Origin: Lewinellaceae bacterium SD302 | Lineage (GTDB): Bacteria > Bacteroidota > Bacteroidia > Chitinophagales > Saprospiraceae | Length of the DNA stretch: 53,914 nucleotides | Assembly (NCBI GenBank): GCA_002591745.1 | Contig: PDLQ01000032.1 | Span: forward strand, 1 to 53,914 | Direction of reading: 5' to 3' | In this document: in pieces, positions 1 to 8,211 of the stretch | Layout of the letters: the number at the start of each line of letters is the position of its first letter | How positions within the stretch are numbered: position 1 is the first letter of the stretch | Translations under genes and position numbers: made by a program | Notes under the pieces: model-generated | Seen by the model: the letters and a program-made list of their open reading frames with translations, nothing else | The model's database searches: none | What the model was told of the DNA's origin: nothing

Positions 1-2040
1 GCCGACGACGTGGCCTTCCTGGACCGGGACGTGAACCGCTTCAACTTTAACGCCATCGGTAACCTGGACACCGGCGACGGTGGCATCCTGGCGGGCAGCG
101 ACGTCGAAGGCTACGGTCTGGACGGCAGCCGCGGCGCCTTCACCTACGTGCAGTTCATCAAGGTCTACGACGATACGCCTCCGACCCTGGTGGTGACCGA
201 CTCTACGGACTTCTGTAGCTTCGACGGGGTGAACTGTGATGCGGATGTGGCGCTGGACTTCTCGATCGACGACGAGTGTTCTCCGGCAAGTGTGAACGCG
301 ACGGTTGAGCTGGACGCCTTCATCAACCCCGGAGCGGACGGTATCTACACCCTGGCTGACTTCGTAGCCGACGGGGGTAACGTGACCGACGCGATCTCCA
401 ACAACGGTGACGGTACCTTCACGATCAGCCTGCCCAACATTCCGATCGGCCGCCACGCGCTGCGTATCCGGGCCACGGACGGCTGTGGGAACACGGCCAT
501 CGAGTTGCTGGAGTTCGAGGTAGCCGACTGCAAGGCGCCGACCCCGATCTGTATCAACGGCCTGACGGTCACGCTGATGCCAGACGGTGACGGTGGCGGC
601 ATGGCCGCGATCTGGGTGAGCGACTTCATCGCCAGCCCGAGCGAGGACTGTTCCGGTCCGGTCAAGTTTGCCATCTACCTGGACGACGAGGTGTCCGGTG
701 ACCCGAACTTCATCCCCAACGTGATCGACACCGGTCTGGTGCTGACTTGCGACGAGCTGGGCCCCCAGACGATCCGCATCTACGCCATCGACGGGATGGG
801 GCAGAGCGACTACTGTCAGACGAGCCTGCTGGTACAGGCCTTCAACCCCACGGTCTGTGGCCCCGGTCCCGGACCCGACGCCAGCCTGAGCGGCGCGATC
901 ATGACCCCGATCGACGAGTTGATGAACGACGTACAGGTCGACATCAGCAGTGATGCGGGGATGACGGACGCGATGTTCACCGCCGGTGGACTGTACAGCT
1001 TCACCGAGCTGACGACAGGTGACGACTACACGGTACAGCCGACCCACAACCCGGCCATCGACCTGGGGCGGGTGACTACTGCCGACCTGATTGCGATCAG
1101 TCGCCACATCCTGGGCCTGCAGGAGATCACGGACACCTACCAGCTACTGGCCGCCGACGTGACGCAGGAAGCCACGATCAACATTCTGGACATCATTGCG
1201 ATCCGTCGGGTGATCCTGGGACTGGACGCGGAGTTCAGCGGCACGAACAGCTGGCGCTTCTACGCCACGGACGAGTTGCTGGAGAACTGGACGGAGAACA
1301 ACCTGGAGGGCAACCTGGTGGCCCCGGACTTCATCGCCGTGGAGATGGGTAACGTGAACCAGACGGCCCTGAGCCTGAGTGGAAGCCCCGCGAATGGAGG
1401 CGAGCGTGAAGGGCGCGGAAGCGAGACGATCATCACCGAAGACATTGTTTGGCGGGCCGGAGAGGTGTCGACCATCACGATCGGAGCGAACGGCGCCGGC
1501 TTCCAGGGAACCTTCGAGGTGGCCCCGGGGGTAGAGATCGTGGACGTAGTGGCGGCGGATGCCAACGCTACGGCCTTCAACCTGACCGAGGCGGCCAGTG
1601 GGCTGATCGCCTTCAGCCACACCGGTGGTGCAGGCTTCGAGTTGACGCTGCGCGCCACGACCGCAACCCGGCTGAGCGAAGTACTGAGCCTGACGGACCG
1701 CATCACGCCGACCGAAGCCTACCCGGTGGAAGGAGGGGTTGCTGATCTTGGGCTGAGCTTCACGAGTGCTGCTACGATGGTAAACGAGTTGTTGCAGAAC
1801 CGCCCGAATCCTTTCGGGGTACAGACGCAGGTGACCTTCCGGATGGCCAAAGCCGGCACTGCTACTTTGCTAGTCCAAAACCAGAACGGTCAGCTGCTGC
1901 GCAGCTACGAGATCGACGCTGCGGCCGGACTGAACACCCAGACGATCACGCGTCAGGAACTCGGTAATGCCTCGGGGGTGCTGACCTACACGATCATCGC
2001 CGAGGGCTTCACGGCTACGCGGAAAATGATCTTGCGGTAA
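1..2040 (+). CDS. Giant T9SS-secreted HYR/dockerin-like protein, 3' part
   Basis: The frame is open from base 1, so this is the C-terminal 679 residues of a gene that begins left of the window; the ATG-like start near base 10 is only an internal codon. Visible parts are HYR/immunoglobulin-like modules with motifs such as DDTPPTL and RATDGCGN (residues about 50-280), a dockerin-like pair of helices (about 357-407, TTADLIAISRHILGL then NILDIIAIRRVILGL), a Ser/Gly-rich linker, and a type A T9SS sorting domain (about 593-679) starting near NRPNPFG and ending RKMILR. Family knowledge: such proteins cross the outer membrane by type IX secretion and are surface adhesins or exoproteins. Third codon positions are unusually GC-rich until about base 1740. 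One 9-mer repeat copy lies in the sorting domain, encoding ATLLV. The ligand is unknown. Confidence 0.9.
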   Translation, partial: ADDVAFLDRDVNRFNFNAIGNLDTGDGGILAGSDVEGYGLDGSRGAFTYVQFIKVYDDTPPTLVVTDSTDFCSFDGVNCDADVALDFSIDDECSPASVNATVELDAFINPGADGIYTLADFVADGGNVTDAISNNGDGTFTISLPNIPIGRHALRIRATDGCGNTAIELLEFEVADCKAPTPICINGLTVTLMPDGDGGGMAAIWVSDFIASPSEDCSGPVKFAIYLDDEVSGDPNFIPNVIDTGLVLTCDELGPQTIRIYAIDGMGQSDYCQTSLLVQAFNPTVCGPGPGPDASLSGAIMTPIDELMNDVQVDISSDAGMTDAMFTAGGLYSFTELTTGDDYTVQPTHNPAIDLGRVTTADLIAISRHILGLQEITDTYQLLAADVTQEATINILDIIAIRRVILGLDAEFSGTNSWRFYATDELLENWTENNLEGNLVAPDFIAVEMGNVNQTALSLSGSPANGGEREGRGSETIITEDIVWRAGEVSTITIGANGAGFQGTFEVAPGVEIVDVVAADANATAFNLTEAASGLIAFSHTGGAGFELTLRATTATRLSEVLSLTDRITPTEAYPVEGGVADLGLSFTSAATMVNELLQNRPNPFGVQTQVTFRMAKAGTATLLVQNQNGQLLRSYEIDAAAGLNTQTITRQELGNASGVLTYTIIAEGFTATRKMILR
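1861..1869 (+). repeat. GCTACTTTG repeat, copy 1 (coding, CTAGTC tail)
   Basis: Exact core followed by CTAGTCC and preceded by GGCACT, with the invariant C four bases before the core. It encodes ATL in the T9SS sorting domain. Confidence 0.8.
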
Positions 2041-2046
2041 ATCAGG

Positions 2047-2105
2047 TTAGCGACCTCCCGGTCGCACTGGTAAAGATTGAATCAGAGCGACCGGAAGGTG
2101 GCTAG
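2047..2105. repeat. REP-like imperfect inverted repeat
   Basis: The left arm reads TTAGCGACCTCCCGGTCGC (2047-2065). The right arm GCGACCGGAAGGTGGCTAG (2087-2105) is its near-perfect reverse complement, and the loop is about 21 nt. It sits between the stop codon of the giant protein and the terminator. A half-copy (GGTTAGTGACCTCCCGGTAGC-like) occurs at 47225-47245, so the sequence is dispersed. Confidence 0.6.
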
Positions 2106-2111
2106 TCGAGA

Positions 2112-2153
2112 GCGGCCCCGTGCGGAATAATCGCACGGGGCCGCTTTATTTCT
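2112..2153 (+). terminator. Rho-independent terminator
   Basis: A perfect 13-bp GC stem (GCGGCCCCGTGCG / CGCACGGGGCCGC, 2112-2144) with a 7-nt loop is followed by TTTATTTCTTT. It ends transcription of the giant T9SS gene. Confidence 0.9.
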
Positions 2154-2159
2154 TTATCG

Positions 2160-2167
2160 TATTTTAG
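2160..2167 (+). promoter_or_regulatory. Putative -7 box TATTTTAG
   Basis: TATTTTAG resembles the Bacteroidota -7 element TAnnTTTG and lies 19 nt before the ATG at 2187. The same octamer stands before the starts at 9911 and 28094, which supports it as a real variant box. Confidence 0.4.
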
Positions 2168-2186
2168 GTCCAGCAAAAACACAAAG

Positions 2187-2936
2187 ATGCACTACCCCGA
2201 ATGGGCGCTGGAAAGAGCGCTGGCCCACCTGAACCGCTCCCGGACTACGGAGCAGTTGTTGTCAGAACGAGCAATGACCGAAGATCCGAAGCGAGGTGGT
2301 TACGTCATTGGGGAGAAAGTAGCGGCTAATATTCTGGAGCATAAAAAGTCTTTGCCCCGACGGCGTTTTGAAAAAACTGATGATGTACTGGCGGTTGCGG
2401 GTCTTGGTGTTGATAAGCTGAACGACATTATATCGGGCTTTGCAACGCCGGCTGACGAAGCTTTCATGATGCGACTAAGGGACGGAATATTACTGAGTAA
2501 TTGGGATTTAAACCCGGTTAGTAAACAGTTTGCCAGCGCGACGGAGTTGAAGGGGGCGACTGAAGGTCTGGATCGCTTCCGTTTGCAGATCGCTAAATTA
2601 CTGGAAGACGAAGGAAGCTACGCCGCCCACAATATCAGAGCCCTGCGATCTGCCCACGTATTCACTTATCCGGATGATCATCTGGCGGCTTTTCAATTTG
2701 CTTTTTGGTGGTACTTGTTCGATCACGATAATTGGTTTGCTTACGATACTATCAGGGAGGCCTGTGAACAATACCTGAACCACCACCCGTGGGGTAGTGA
2801 GGGAATGGAGTTGCGAATGCTGCGTTTGTACAACGACAGTTCAAATAATGATCTGCGGCGGAGTGAGTTGATTCCCGTAGTAATAAACTATCCAGAATTG
2901 TGTGTAACGGTTTGGGACGCCTTCCTCAACGACTAA
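2187..2936 (+). CDS. Hypothetical protein with helix-hairpin-helix region
   Basis: A 249-residue soluble protein without signal peptide. Residues about 37-85 (KVAANILEHKKSLPRRRFEK, then VLAVAGLGVDKLNDII) look like a ComEA-type helix-hairpin-helix pair, known in other proteins for non-specific DNA binding or protein contacts. The remainder is Trp/Tyr-rich (QFAFWWYLFDHDNWFAY) and not recognised. The ATG at 2187 follows the TATTTTAG box. The DUF5995 gene starts 5 bp after its stop, so the two are probably co-transcribed. Function unknown; a bacteriocin or phage origin is not suggested by anything visible. Confidence 0.75.
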   Translation: MHYPEWALERALAHLNRSRTTEQLLSERAMTEDPKRGGYVIGEKVAANILEHKKSLPRRRFEKTDDVLAVAGLGVDKLNDIISGFATPADEAFMMRLRDGILLSNWDLNPVSKQFASATELKGATEGLDRFRLQIAKLLEDEGSYAAHNIRALRSAHVFTYPDDHLAAFQFAFWWYLFDHDNWFAYDTIREACEQYLNHHPWGSEGMELRMLRLYNDSSNNDLRRSELIPVVINYPELCVTVWDAFLND

Positions 2937-2941
2937 AGGTT

Positions 2942-3688
2942 ATGCCGCAGACCATTGAAGAAGTACTGGCGGCCCTGGACGCAATTATTGCCTCCGCAAT
3001 TGCTGATAACGACCCCGCAGGCTATTTCGCCTACGTCTATCGCCGGACGACCGCGGCGGTAAGGGATGCCATATTTGCCAAACGCTTTCAGGATAATGAG
3101 AGAATGGAGCGCTTCGATGTGCTCTTTGCCAATTTGTACCTGGCTGCATACGAGCAGTACCGCTGCGACGAGCCTTGCTCCGTTTCCTGGCAACTCGCCT
3201 TTAACGAGGACCGGAGGAGTAAAGCCATTTTACAGCACGTTATGCTGGGGATGAATGCCCACATCAACCTGGACCTGGGAGTAGCCGCAGCCAAGATTAT
3301 GAAAGGTCGGCAGTTGAATGAGTTGGCCCATGATTTTAGGTTGGTCAACGAAATTCTGCAAGAGATCGTAGAAGAGTTGCAGGAAAGAGTGGGGCGGGTT
3401 TCTCCGGTATTTGGCCTGTTCGATCGGTTTGGAAGAGACCGAGACGAGCGCTTACTGGATTTTAGCATGCGAGTCGCAAGAGAACAAGCCTGGATAGCAG
3501 CTAACCGTATCTGGGAGGCTGCTGAGGCGAATCAGACCGAAGTGGTTGAGGGGATTGATAAAAACATTTATCAGCTAGGAACTAAACTGGGAAGGCCTAC
3601 GAGTATAGCCCAACGCTGGCTCTGGCAGGCCATCGCTGCTGCTGAGTCTAAAAAAGTCGGGGAAAATATCAGCCTCTTGGGTGAGTAG
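2942..3688 (+). CDS. DUF5995 family protein
   Basis: A 248-residue soluble protein starting MPQTIEEVLAALDAII. The region MNAHINLDLGVA, with the conserved NAHINxDL-like motif, and the all-helical pattern match my memory of DUF5995, a family of unknown function. I prefer ATG 2942 over a GTG/ATG-like start 42 bases upstream because the extra residues overlap the previous gene and do not look like family sequence. The 3' end overlaps the convergent kinase gene by 20 bp. It probably shares a transcript with the HhH gene. Confidence 0.75.
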   Translation: MPQTIEEVLAALDAIIASAIADNDPAGYFAYVYRRTTAAVRDAIFAKRFQDNERMERFDVLFANLYLAAYEQYRCDEPCSVSWQLAFNEDRRSKAILQHVMLGMNAHINLDLGVAAAKIMKGRQLNELAHDFRLVNEILQEIVEELQERVGRVSPVFGLFDRFGRDRDERLLDFSMRVAREQAWIAANRIWEAAEANQTEVVEGIDKNIYQLGTKLGRPTSIAQRWLWQAIAAAESKKVGENISLLGE

Positions 3689-5021
3689 ATTTTAGGTCGT
3701 CAAGACTGATCTCACCCAATCCGATTCTTGCCATTAATACCGCCCCATACGCACTAGCCTGAGGTGTTTCGGCCACTACTACCTCTCGGCCGCTTTTCTT
3801 TTCAAAAAGCTCTACCCACCAATCTGAACGAGTAAAGCCGCCGCTGGCTACGATACGCTCTGCTTTTTGACTGCCGGCCTCAACGTCCTGGATGATGCGA
3901 ACCATATTATCCGTAATGCCTTCAATGACAGCCTTGGCATATTGTTCCGACCGGTGATGGCCGCGCATGCCCTTAAAGCTTGCCGTAGCGGTAGCGTCAT
4001 AAATAGGCGCTCGTTCGCCGTAGAGATAGGGTTCAAAAATGAGACCGTTGCAATCGGCGTCTTTTGCGGCTTCGAGCATTTTGCGGATGCTCTCAAAGTG
4101 ATTACCAAAGAACTCATGACACCATTCCAGCAATTTACCGCCATTATTGGAAGCACCTCCCATGACGTAAAGGTCGTCGATGAGGTGGTAGTTAAACAGA
4201 CCGAGTTTAGGATCGATAGTTGGTGAGCGGTGTGTCGTGCGGGTAGCCCCACTGGTGCCGATGGTGAGGGCAATTTGCCCCGGTTCCAGCAGTCCGCTAC
4301 CGAGGTTGGCCAGGCAGCCGTCGGAGCCACCGATGAATAGGGGGATTTCCGACGGCAGGCCCATTTTTTTTGCAATCTCCGGTTGCCAATTTAGCCGAGT
4401 GGTTGGAACAACAGTTGTCGGTAGTTGCTCTTGCTCGATTCGGGCGATGGCCAAAGCATCTTGATCCCAAGCCTTTTCTTGCAGATTATAAAGACCCGTT
4501 GCTGAAGCCAGATTGGTATCGATCAATAATCCATCGGTTGTCCAACGATGAACGATCAGGGATTTCAGGTCGCTTACGTACTTTGCTTGGGACCAAATAC
4601 CTGGAAATTCATCCGCCAGAAAGTTCAATTTTACCAGCGGCGACATCGGGTGTACCGGGGTACCCGTTCTGCGCAATAGTTCTTTCTTCTCTTCTTCCGA
4701 AAACTGATCGACCGAAGCGCGGGTATCCGCCCAGGTAATGACCTGAGTCAGCGGCTGATAGTGTTCATCTAATAGAATTACGCTGTGCATCGCCGCACTG
4801 ATACCGATTCCAAGCGGTGGCTCACCCAATTTCTTTATGAGGCTGGTCAAAGCTCGTCCGGCGGCACTTAGTACTTCTTCGGGGTCTTGCTCTGCCGCTC
4901 CGGCCGCTGTTTCGTTCAGCTCATATGCTTCCTGACATTCTTCCAGCATTTTGCCGTCAGGGGAAAAGGCACATGCTTTAGCAGAAGTGGTGCCGAGATC
5001 TAGGCCGAGGTGGTAGGACAT
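3669..5021 (-). CDS. FGGY-family carbohydrate kinase, probably gluconokinase
   Basis: 450 residues. The N-terminal nucleotide loop YHLGLDLGTTSAKA, the substrate motifs SAAMHSVILLDE and ITWADTRA, HPMSPLVKL, the phosphate-binding GGSDGCLANLGSG and TIGTSGA, the segment YGERAPIYDA and the C-terminal ASGGFTRSDWW are FGGY-kinase landmarks. SAAMHS, HPMSPL and GERAP are closer to gluconate kinases (GntK) than to xylulokinases or glycerol kinases, so ATP-dependent phosphorylation of gluconate to 6-phosphogluconate is the best guess. The start is ATG 5021. A longer frame upstream exists only because the AGTCGGG tandem repeat is open there and would encode RLPTPDS repeats. Convergent with the DUF5995 gene. 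Confidence 0.85.
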   Translation of the reverse strand: MSYHLGLDLGTTSAKACAFSPDGKMLEECQEAYELNETAAGAAEQDPEEVLSAAGRALTSLIKKLGEPPLGIGISAAMHSVILLDEHYQPLTQVITWADTRASVDQFSEEEKKELLRRTGTPVHPMSPLVKLNFLADEFPGIWSQAKYVSDLKSLIVHRWTTDGLLIDTNLASATGLYNLQEKAWDQDALAIARIEQEQLPTTVVPTTRLNWQPEIAKKMGLPSEIPLFIGGSDGCLANLGSGLLEPGQIALTIGTSGATRTTHRSPTIDPKLGLFNYHLIDDLYVMGGASNNGGKLLEWCHEFFGNHFESIRKMLEAAKDADCNGLIFEPYLYGERAPIYDATATASFKGMRGHHRSEQYAKAVIEGITDNMVRIIQDVEAGSQKAERIVASGGFTRSDWWVELFEKKSGREVVVAETPQASAYGAVLMARIGLGEISLDDLKSTHPRG

Positions 5022-5033
5022 GGGAGTTTTTTT

Positions 5034-5086
5034 AGTCGGGAGTCGGGAGTCGGGAGTCGGGAGTCGGGAGTCGGGAGTCGGGAGTC
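5034..5086 (+). repeat. AGTCGGG tandem repeat, left cluster of S23 locus
   Basis: Seven perfect tandem copies of the heptamer AGTCGGG plus AGTC. It starts 13 bp upstream of the kinase ATG. The inverted word ACTCCCGACT recurs on the other side of the S23-type gene (5591-5630). Confidence 0.9.
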
Positions 5087-5105
5087 TAGGGAGGTGATAG
5101 GTGTT

Positions 5106-5139
5106 CTTAAACGTTTGTATTCGACTATATACGTTTAAG
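5106..5139. promoter_or_regulatory. Inverted repeat upstream of S23-type gene
   Basis: CTTAAACGT (5106-5114) and ACGTTTAAG (5131-5139) are perfect inverted arms with a 16-nt loop, 56 bp before the ATG at 5196. They could be an operator or an RNA hairpin; which one cannot be told from sequence. Confidence 0.35.
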
Positions 5140-5195
5140 GCACGGCTATTGCTTTGACACATCCATAGCTTTGATCATCACTAATTAACTAAAAT

Positions 5196-5567
5196 ATGCA
5201 TCACTTTAAAACATGGGCTGTGTACGAAAAGAGTTTTCAACTAGCACTACAAGTCTATGGACTTAGTAGAAGTTTTCCTCAAGAAGAGAAGTACAGTTTA
5301 ACGGACCAGGTTAGGAGATCATCCCGTTCAATCTGCGCTAATTTAGCTGAAGCATATGGGGCTAGAAGATTCACTAAGAAGTTCGCGGCGAAGATTACCA
5401 TTTGCTTGTGCGAGTACTATGAAACTCAGACATGGTTAGATTTTGCCTTAGCCTTCGAGTATATAGATCAGGGTCAACACCAGGATCTACAAAGTTTGTC
5501 TGATGAAGTACGTAAGTTGCTCCACTACATGGAGAATAATCCTGAACATTATTGTAGAAGCCGATAG
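5196..5567 (+). CDS. Four-helix-bundle protein, S23 rRNA intervening-sequence family
   Basis: 123 residues with hallmarks of the S23/IVP family: an early KTWAVYEKSFQLALQVYGLSR helix, FPQEEKYSLTDQVRRSSRSI, the ANLAEAYGAR motif, then helix 3 and helix 4 ending in LLHYMENNP. Members were first found inside intervening sequences of 23S rRNA genes but often stand alone, as here; the related Avd proteins help diversity-generating retroelements. No reverse transcriptase is visible nearby. It is the only plus-strand gene between two minus genes, is AT-richer than its neighbours, and is bracketed by inverted clusters of the same heptamer, all suggesting acquisition as a unit. Confidence 0.85.
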   Translation: MHHFKTWAVYEKSFQLALQVYGLSRSFPQEEKYSLTDQVRRSSRSICANLAEAYGARRFTKKFAAKITICLCEYYETQTWLDFALAFEYIDQGQHQDLQSLSDEVRKLLHYMENNPEHYCRSR

Positions 5568-5590
5568 TGAAAGCTTGAACTGAACTATAT

Positions 5591-5630
5591 ACTCCCGACT
5601 AATTTACTCTTGACTAATCTACTCCCGACT
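5591..5630 (+). repeat. ACTCCCGACTA degenerate tandem repeat, right cluster of S23 locus
   Basis: Three 15-bp units (ACTCCCGACTAATTT, ACTCTTGACTAATCT, ACTCCCGACTAGTTAG-like) that invert the AGTCGGGAGT word on the left side. The last unit supplies the stop codon (cta on plus) of dnaN. Confidence 0.75.
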
Positions 5631-6747
5631 AGTTAGACAGCATCACCGGCATCACCAACATCAAAATATCCTGGCCCTCCACCTCTTCGGCGGGTAAGAG
5701 GATGCCAGCACGGGTTGAGGTAGACATTTCTAATTTTACTTCTTCTCCTTCCAGTACACCGAGCATTTCGATAAGGAATTTGGCATTGAAACCGATCTGC
5801 AGGGCATCGCCGTCGTAACTACAGGCCATTTGCTCAGTAGCTTCGTTACTGAAGTCGAGATCCTGGGCGGAAACGGTCAGGCTGCCATCGGCGATGTTAA
5901 GGATAACCTGATTGGTCGTTTTGTTGGCGTAGATCACGATCCGCTTCAGGCTGTTTTGCAGATCAGTCCGGCTGATGGACAGTACATTAGGATTGTCTAC
6001 CGGGATGACGGCGTTGTAATCGGGGTAACGAGCATCGATAAGGCGGCATACCAGGGTAGTGTTGCCAACCGAGAAGAAGGCGTTGGCCTTATTGAAGGAC
6101 ATAGCCACCTGCTCATCAGTGCTGGGCAGGGCACCCTTCAGCAGATTCAGGGCTTTCTTAGGGATGATGAAGCTACTGGTCACTTCGCCACTGACGTCAG
6201 ACATGCTGAACTTTACCAATTTGTGAGCGTCGGTAGCCACCATGATCAGTTTGCTAAAATCCACCTGGAAGAAGATGCCGGTCATGGCTGGACGAAGTTC
6301 GTCGGTACTGGTCGCGAAGAGGGTTTTATTGATTCCTTCCAGCAGATTAATGGCGCTGAGGTTGATCTCGTCCACCTCGTCGGGCTGGGGAATTTGGGGA
6401 AAGTCGTCACCGTTTTCCCCGGCAAGCTTGTACTTGCCATAGGCACTCGTGATCTCGATGCCGTAGTTGTTATCGTCGATCGTAAAAGTGATCGGTTGCT
6501 GGGGCAGTGCCTTTAGGGTGTCGACCAGAATTTTAGCGGGCACAGCCACGCTGCCGTCACCATCGGCATTCACCTCCAGTTCGGTGATGAAGGTGGTTTC
6601 CAGGTCGGTCGCAGCAATAGTCAGCTTGTTATCGGCCACCGTGAAGAGAAAATCTTCGAGGATGGGCAGTACCGGATTGGAGGCAATGGCACCACTGGCT
6701 AACTGGAGCTTCTTTTGCAGATCGGAAGAGGAAACACTAAACTTCAT
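5629..6747 (-). CDS. dnaN: DNA polymerase III beta subunit (sliding clamp)
   Basis: 372 residues, the usual length for DnaN. The start MKFSVSSSDLQKKLQLASGAI, then NPVLPILEDFLF and ATDLETTFI, and the end MLVMPVMLSN are typical of the bacterial clamp, which forms a ring dimer that tethers polymerase III to DNA. ATG 6747 was chosen over an upstream in-frame ATG because family members start at MKF and the TAAATTTG promoter box lies between the two. Here dnaN is not beside dnaA. Its stop codon is embedded in the right tandem cluster of the S23 locus. Confidence 0.97.
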   Translation of the reverse strand: MKFSVSSSDLQKKLQLASGAIASNPVLPILEDFLFTVADNKLTIAATDLETTFITELEVNADGDGSVAVPAKILVDTLKALPQQPITFTIDDNNYGIEITSAYGKYKLAGENGDDFPQIPQPDEVDEINLSAINLLEGINKTLFATSTDELRPAMTGIFFQVDFSKLIMVATDAHKLVKFSMSDVSGEVTSSFIIPKKALNLLKGALPSTDEQVAMSFNKANAFFSVGNTTLVCRLIDARYPDYNAVIPVDNPNVLSISRTDLQNSLKRIVIYANKTTNQVILNIADGSLTVSAQDLDFSNEATEQMACSYDGDALQIGFNAKFLIEMLGVLEGEEVKLEMSTSTRAGILLPAEEVEGQDILMLVMPVMLSN

Positions 6748-6762
6748 AGCAGGGCATTTATG

Positions 6763-6770
6763 CAAATTTA
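6763..6770 (-). promoter_or_regulatory. -7 box TAAATTTG for dnaN
   Basis: On the minus strand TAAATTTGC matches the Bacteroidota -7 consensus TAnnTTTG, 15 nt before the ATG. No convincing -33 TTG was identified. Confidence 0.6.
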
Positions 6771-6877
6771 ACTTTTTCGGCCACACCATGGTTCATTTAG
6801 TGGTGCTAAAACGAATTCTTCTTCCTACTTTTTCTCCACCGCTTTCCACGCTTGTTTCAACATTGCGTTCGGGAAGC

Positions 6878-6885
6878 TACCTTTG
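6878..6885 (+). promoter_or_regulatory. -7 box TACCTTTG, leaderless spacing
   Basis: A perfect TAnnTTTG match ending 6 nt before the ATG at 6892. Transcription would begin at or within the start codon. Confidence 0.65.
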
Positions 6886-6891
6886 CCGGCC

Positions 6892-8190
6892 ATGCCCTTA
6901 TTTTCCAAACCACCTCCCGTTCGCCTTCCGGCTAGTATTGATCTGCCCAAGGCCCGTCGCTGGACACTCTCCAACGGACTGGATGTAGTGGCAATCGGTG
7001 GAGCCAAAACCCCTATCCTGCGGGTAGAGATGATCTTCAACGCCGGCCGCCCCTTTGAAACCGGCCGGCTGGTAGCCCGGGCGACCAACCAACTGCTCAA
7101 CGAGAGTACCCGCCAACGCGATGGAGCCGAACTGGAGGACTTTTTTGAGTTTTACGGCACCAGCCTACAAACGCCTAACGTATTCGATACCGGTCACGTT
7201 GCCGTCTATACCATCCTGCCACACCTGGAAAAGATCCTGCCGGTCTTCGCCGAGGTCATCGCAGAACCGGCTTTTAATAAAAAGGATTTTAAGACCTTTG
7301 TACGTCGTTCCAAACAGGATCTGCGTGAAGACCTTACTGACCCGGATACCCTGGCTTATCGTCATTTCACGGAGCAGATTTTCGGAGCCGATCATCCCTA
7401 CGGCTACAACAGCTTTCCGAAGGATTATGATAAGTTGGATTTATCGGTCGTCCGGGACTTCCACGCTTCGGCTTACGTCGCCAACAATGCTACTTTGCTA
7501 GTCAGTGGTATGGTGACTGACAAAGTAGCCATGCTATTGGAAAAGCACCTGGGGCAACTACCCAAGGGACAAAAACTGCAGGCGGGGCCATTTTCGGTAA
7601 AAGGCACTCCGGGAATATATCAGTTACACCGCCCCAAGGCCAGCCAGACCATGATTCGCCGGGGCATTCCGCTCTTTCCCCGTAGTCATCCAGATTATCC
7701 GGGACTGACGGTGCTGAACACCCTGTTTGGTGGGTATTTTGGTAGTCGCCTAATGCGGAATATCCGGGAAGAAAAAGGCTATACTTACGGAATCGACAGC
7801 AGCGTCGATTTTATGCGTTTCGGCGGATATCTGACCATTGGAGCCGACGTAGCCAACGAAAATCTGGCTTTGGTTCGTGGAGAAATCGACCGGGAGATCG
7901 ATAAGATTCGAACTGATCTGGTACCTGACCAGGAACTGGACACCACCCGTGCCTACCTGCTCGGTTCCCTCCTCCATAATATCGACGGTCCCCTCAACAC
8001 CGCCGACCGCTACCAAATGACCATTATCGAGGCTACCGACGCCGATCATTTTCCACGGTTGGTGGATACGATCCGGCACATCAATCCGGCGGAATTGCGG
8101 GAACTGGCCCAGCGTTATTTAGGAACGGAGCAGGAGCGTGAAGTGATTGTCGGTGGAGCGGAAATATTGGAGGGCGCGGTGGGTTTGTAG
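6892..8190 (+). CDS. M16-family peptidase-like protein lacking the zinc motif
   Basis: 432 residues with the M16 (pitrilysin/processing peptidase) fold: an N-terminal LSNGLDVVAIGG strand, ATNQLLNEST in the helix that normally carries HxxEH, and the second-half glycine/R-Y region NIREEKGYTYGIDSS. The zinc-binding HxxEH is absent, so the protein is probably the non-catalytic subunit that pairs with an active M16 peptidase. Such pairs are usually adjacent but no partner is in this window. ATG 6892 is preferred over TTG 6883 because the -7 box overlaps the latter. Two 9-mer repeats in opposite orientation lie 23 bp apart inside the gene. Confidence 0.9.
   Translation: MPLFSKPPPVRLPASIDLPKARRWTLSNGLDVVAIGGAKTPILRVEMIFNAGRPFETGRLVARATNQLLNESTRQRDGAELEDFFEFYGTSLQTPNVFDTGHVAVYTILPHLEKILPVFAEVIAEPAFNKKDFKTFVRRSKQDLREDLTDPDTLAYRHFTEQIFGADHPYGYNSFPKDYDKLDLSVVRDFHASAYVANNATLLVSGMVTDKVAMLLEKHLGQLPKGQKLQAGPFSVKGTPGIYQLHRPKASQTMIRRGIPLFPRSHPDYPGLTVLNTLFGGYFGSRLMRNIREEKGYTYGIDSSVDFMRFGGYLTIGADVANENLALVRGEIDREIDKIRTDLVPDQELDTTRAYLLGSLLHNIDGPLNTADRYQMTIIEATDADHFPRLVDTIRHINPAELRELAQRYLGTEQEREVIVGGAEILEGAVGL
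7489..7497 (+). repeat. GCTACTTTG repeat, copy 2 (coding)
   Basis: Exact core followed by CTAGTC, encoding ATLLV in the M16-like gene. It forms an inverted pair with copy 3. Confidence 0.8.
7521..7529 (-). repeat. GCTACTTTG repeat, copy 3 (coding)
   Basis: The plus strand reads GACTGACAAAGTAGC, encoding TDKVA in the M16-like gene. On the minus strand the core is followed by TCAGTC. Confidence 0.8.
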
Positions 8191-8211
8191 TACTGGGTCT
8201 AACAACTGAGT

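Noticed and set aside
1144-1706. Minus-strand open frames under the left-edge giant gene
   Set aside because: GC-rich third positions remove stops on the other strand; the plus frame has clear T9SS and dockerin-like domains.
10-2040. Gene start at base 10
   Set aside because: The frame is open to base 1 and the protein begins in mid-domain, so the gene starts outside the window.
5034-5086. AGTCGGG tandem repeat as a CRISPR array
   Set aside because: There are no spacers; it is a pure 7-bp tandem repeat and no cas genes are present.
5022-5162. N-terminal extension of the FGGY kinase
   Set aside because: It is encoded by the heptamer repeat and gives RLPTPDS repeats; the family start is MSYHLGLD at 5021.
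5196-5567. S23-type gene as part of a diversity-generating retroelement
   Set aside because: No reverse transcriptase and no template/variable repeat pair was found in the window.
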